Shown here in pieces: positions 63,716 through 64,000 of a stretch of 64,000 nucleotides of DNA. Within the stretch, counting starts at the first letter, position 1. Each line of letters starts with the position of its first letter. The notes beneath the pieces were generated by a model, which did not search any database, had not been told where the DNA came from, and saw only the letters and a list, made by a program, of their open reading frames with translations. Both the position numbers and the translations under genes were made by a program. Source of the stretch: Leptolyngbya sp. FACHB-321 (GTDB lineage: Bacteria; Cyanobacteriota; Cyanobacteriia; Leptolyngbyales; Leptolyngbyaceae); contig NZ_JACJPI010000071.1 of the NCBI RefSeq assembly GCF_014695975.1, forward strand, positions 91,169 through 155,168, in the 5' to 3' direction.

Positions 63716-64000
63716 TTCGAAACCAGAGTCCACAAATGTTTCAAGCTTCTAACCCACTTTCAGTCACTGCTGCTTAGACACAGCTCATCCCACGGCCGTT
63801 AGAAGCTAAAACGCTTATTTAGAGCTGCGTTGACCGATTGCGCCATCGATTGACGAATTGCGGCCTATTTGGGCTCTTCCCAAGTTTTGATACTGCTGGC
63901 GAAACATTGCTTAATACAAGACTCTGCTCGCTAAAGAGTGACTAGGATGACAGAGTAGCGTTGATATCAGGGGCTTTGTCCATGTCACTGCACCCCCAAA

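Larger units (their letters stand above)
63166..64000. other. Gene-poor tail, probable mobile-element remnant
   Basis: These 835 bp carry no supported gene. They include two sets of 20-bp phased direct repeats (63342-63376 and 63685-63715), and a third AAATTAGC at 63448-63455. The last 20 bases begin an ATG frame (63981, MSLHPQ) that leaves the window and cannot be judged. Confidence 0.5.

Noticed and set aside
1..64000. tRNA or rRNA genes
   Set aside because: Looked for T-loop GGTTCRANYCC patterns on both strands and for rRNA core sequences; none was convincing.

Overview
The window is chromosomal DNA from a cyanobacterium, probably a filamentous, Leptolyngbya-like one. Evidence: the HIP1 octamer GCGATCGC and its core CGATCG are very frequent on both strands, and many genes belong to cyanobacterial families (DUF928, the SLH-domain iron uptake porin, the Ycf63/MlaE permease, the CRR6 NdhI maturation factor, TxlA/HCF164-type thioredoxin, DUF1574, cyanobacterial PEP carboxylase). 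I found no rRNA, tRNA, CRISPR array or prophage.

Layout. 1-5.3 kb: a CHASE2-domain protein (cut by the window edge), a DUF928 protein, an ABC exporter, a YdcF-like membrane protein and an orphan initiating sugar-phosphate transferase followed by a terminator. 6.3-9.8 kb: RdgB, an SGNH hydrolase, rpoZ, a secreted conserved protein and an MlaE permease. 10-14 kb: a surface protein with 12-bp and Thr/Pro repeats, and the SLH porin. 14.5-23.1 kb: leuC, crr6, a soluble lytic transglycosylase, a DUF202 protein, a divergent phosphoketolase-like TPP enzyme and a small secreted protein. 23.7-28.2 kb: dTDP-sugar genes rfbC-rfbA-GT4-rfbB. 28.3-39.1 kb: an NTF2-like protein, murG, a VOC protein, a thylakoid thioredoxin, argB, two tandem alpha/beta hydrolases, a NIL-ferredoxin, a carotenoid oxygenase and mgtE.

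39.6-58.4 kb is a large exopolysaccharide locus. A leftward unit (export protein Wza-like, tyrosine autokinase Wzc-like, GT2) diverges across about 700 bp from a rightward set (GT4, flippase, GT4, 2OG-Fe(II) oxygenase, Wzy-like polymerase, GT2, acetyltransferase, a further GT). It is bounded on the right by a converging DUF1574/SGNH protein. With the sugar transferase at 5.3 kb and the rfb genes at 24-28 kb, most of a Wzy-dependent pathway is in the window: priming, dTDP-sugar supply, assembly, flipping, polymerisation and export.

58.8-64 kb: a small conserved protein and ppc, followed by an accessory or mobile scar. A lipoprotein-type methyltransferase gene is cut off after about 70 codons. 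It is replaced by an opposite-strand gene fragment with an in-frame stop, a 10-bp palindrome present in three copies, and two independent sets of direct repeats each phased at exactly 20 bp, which look like multi-site transposon ends. This tail and the polysaccharide locus are the least ordinary parts of the window.
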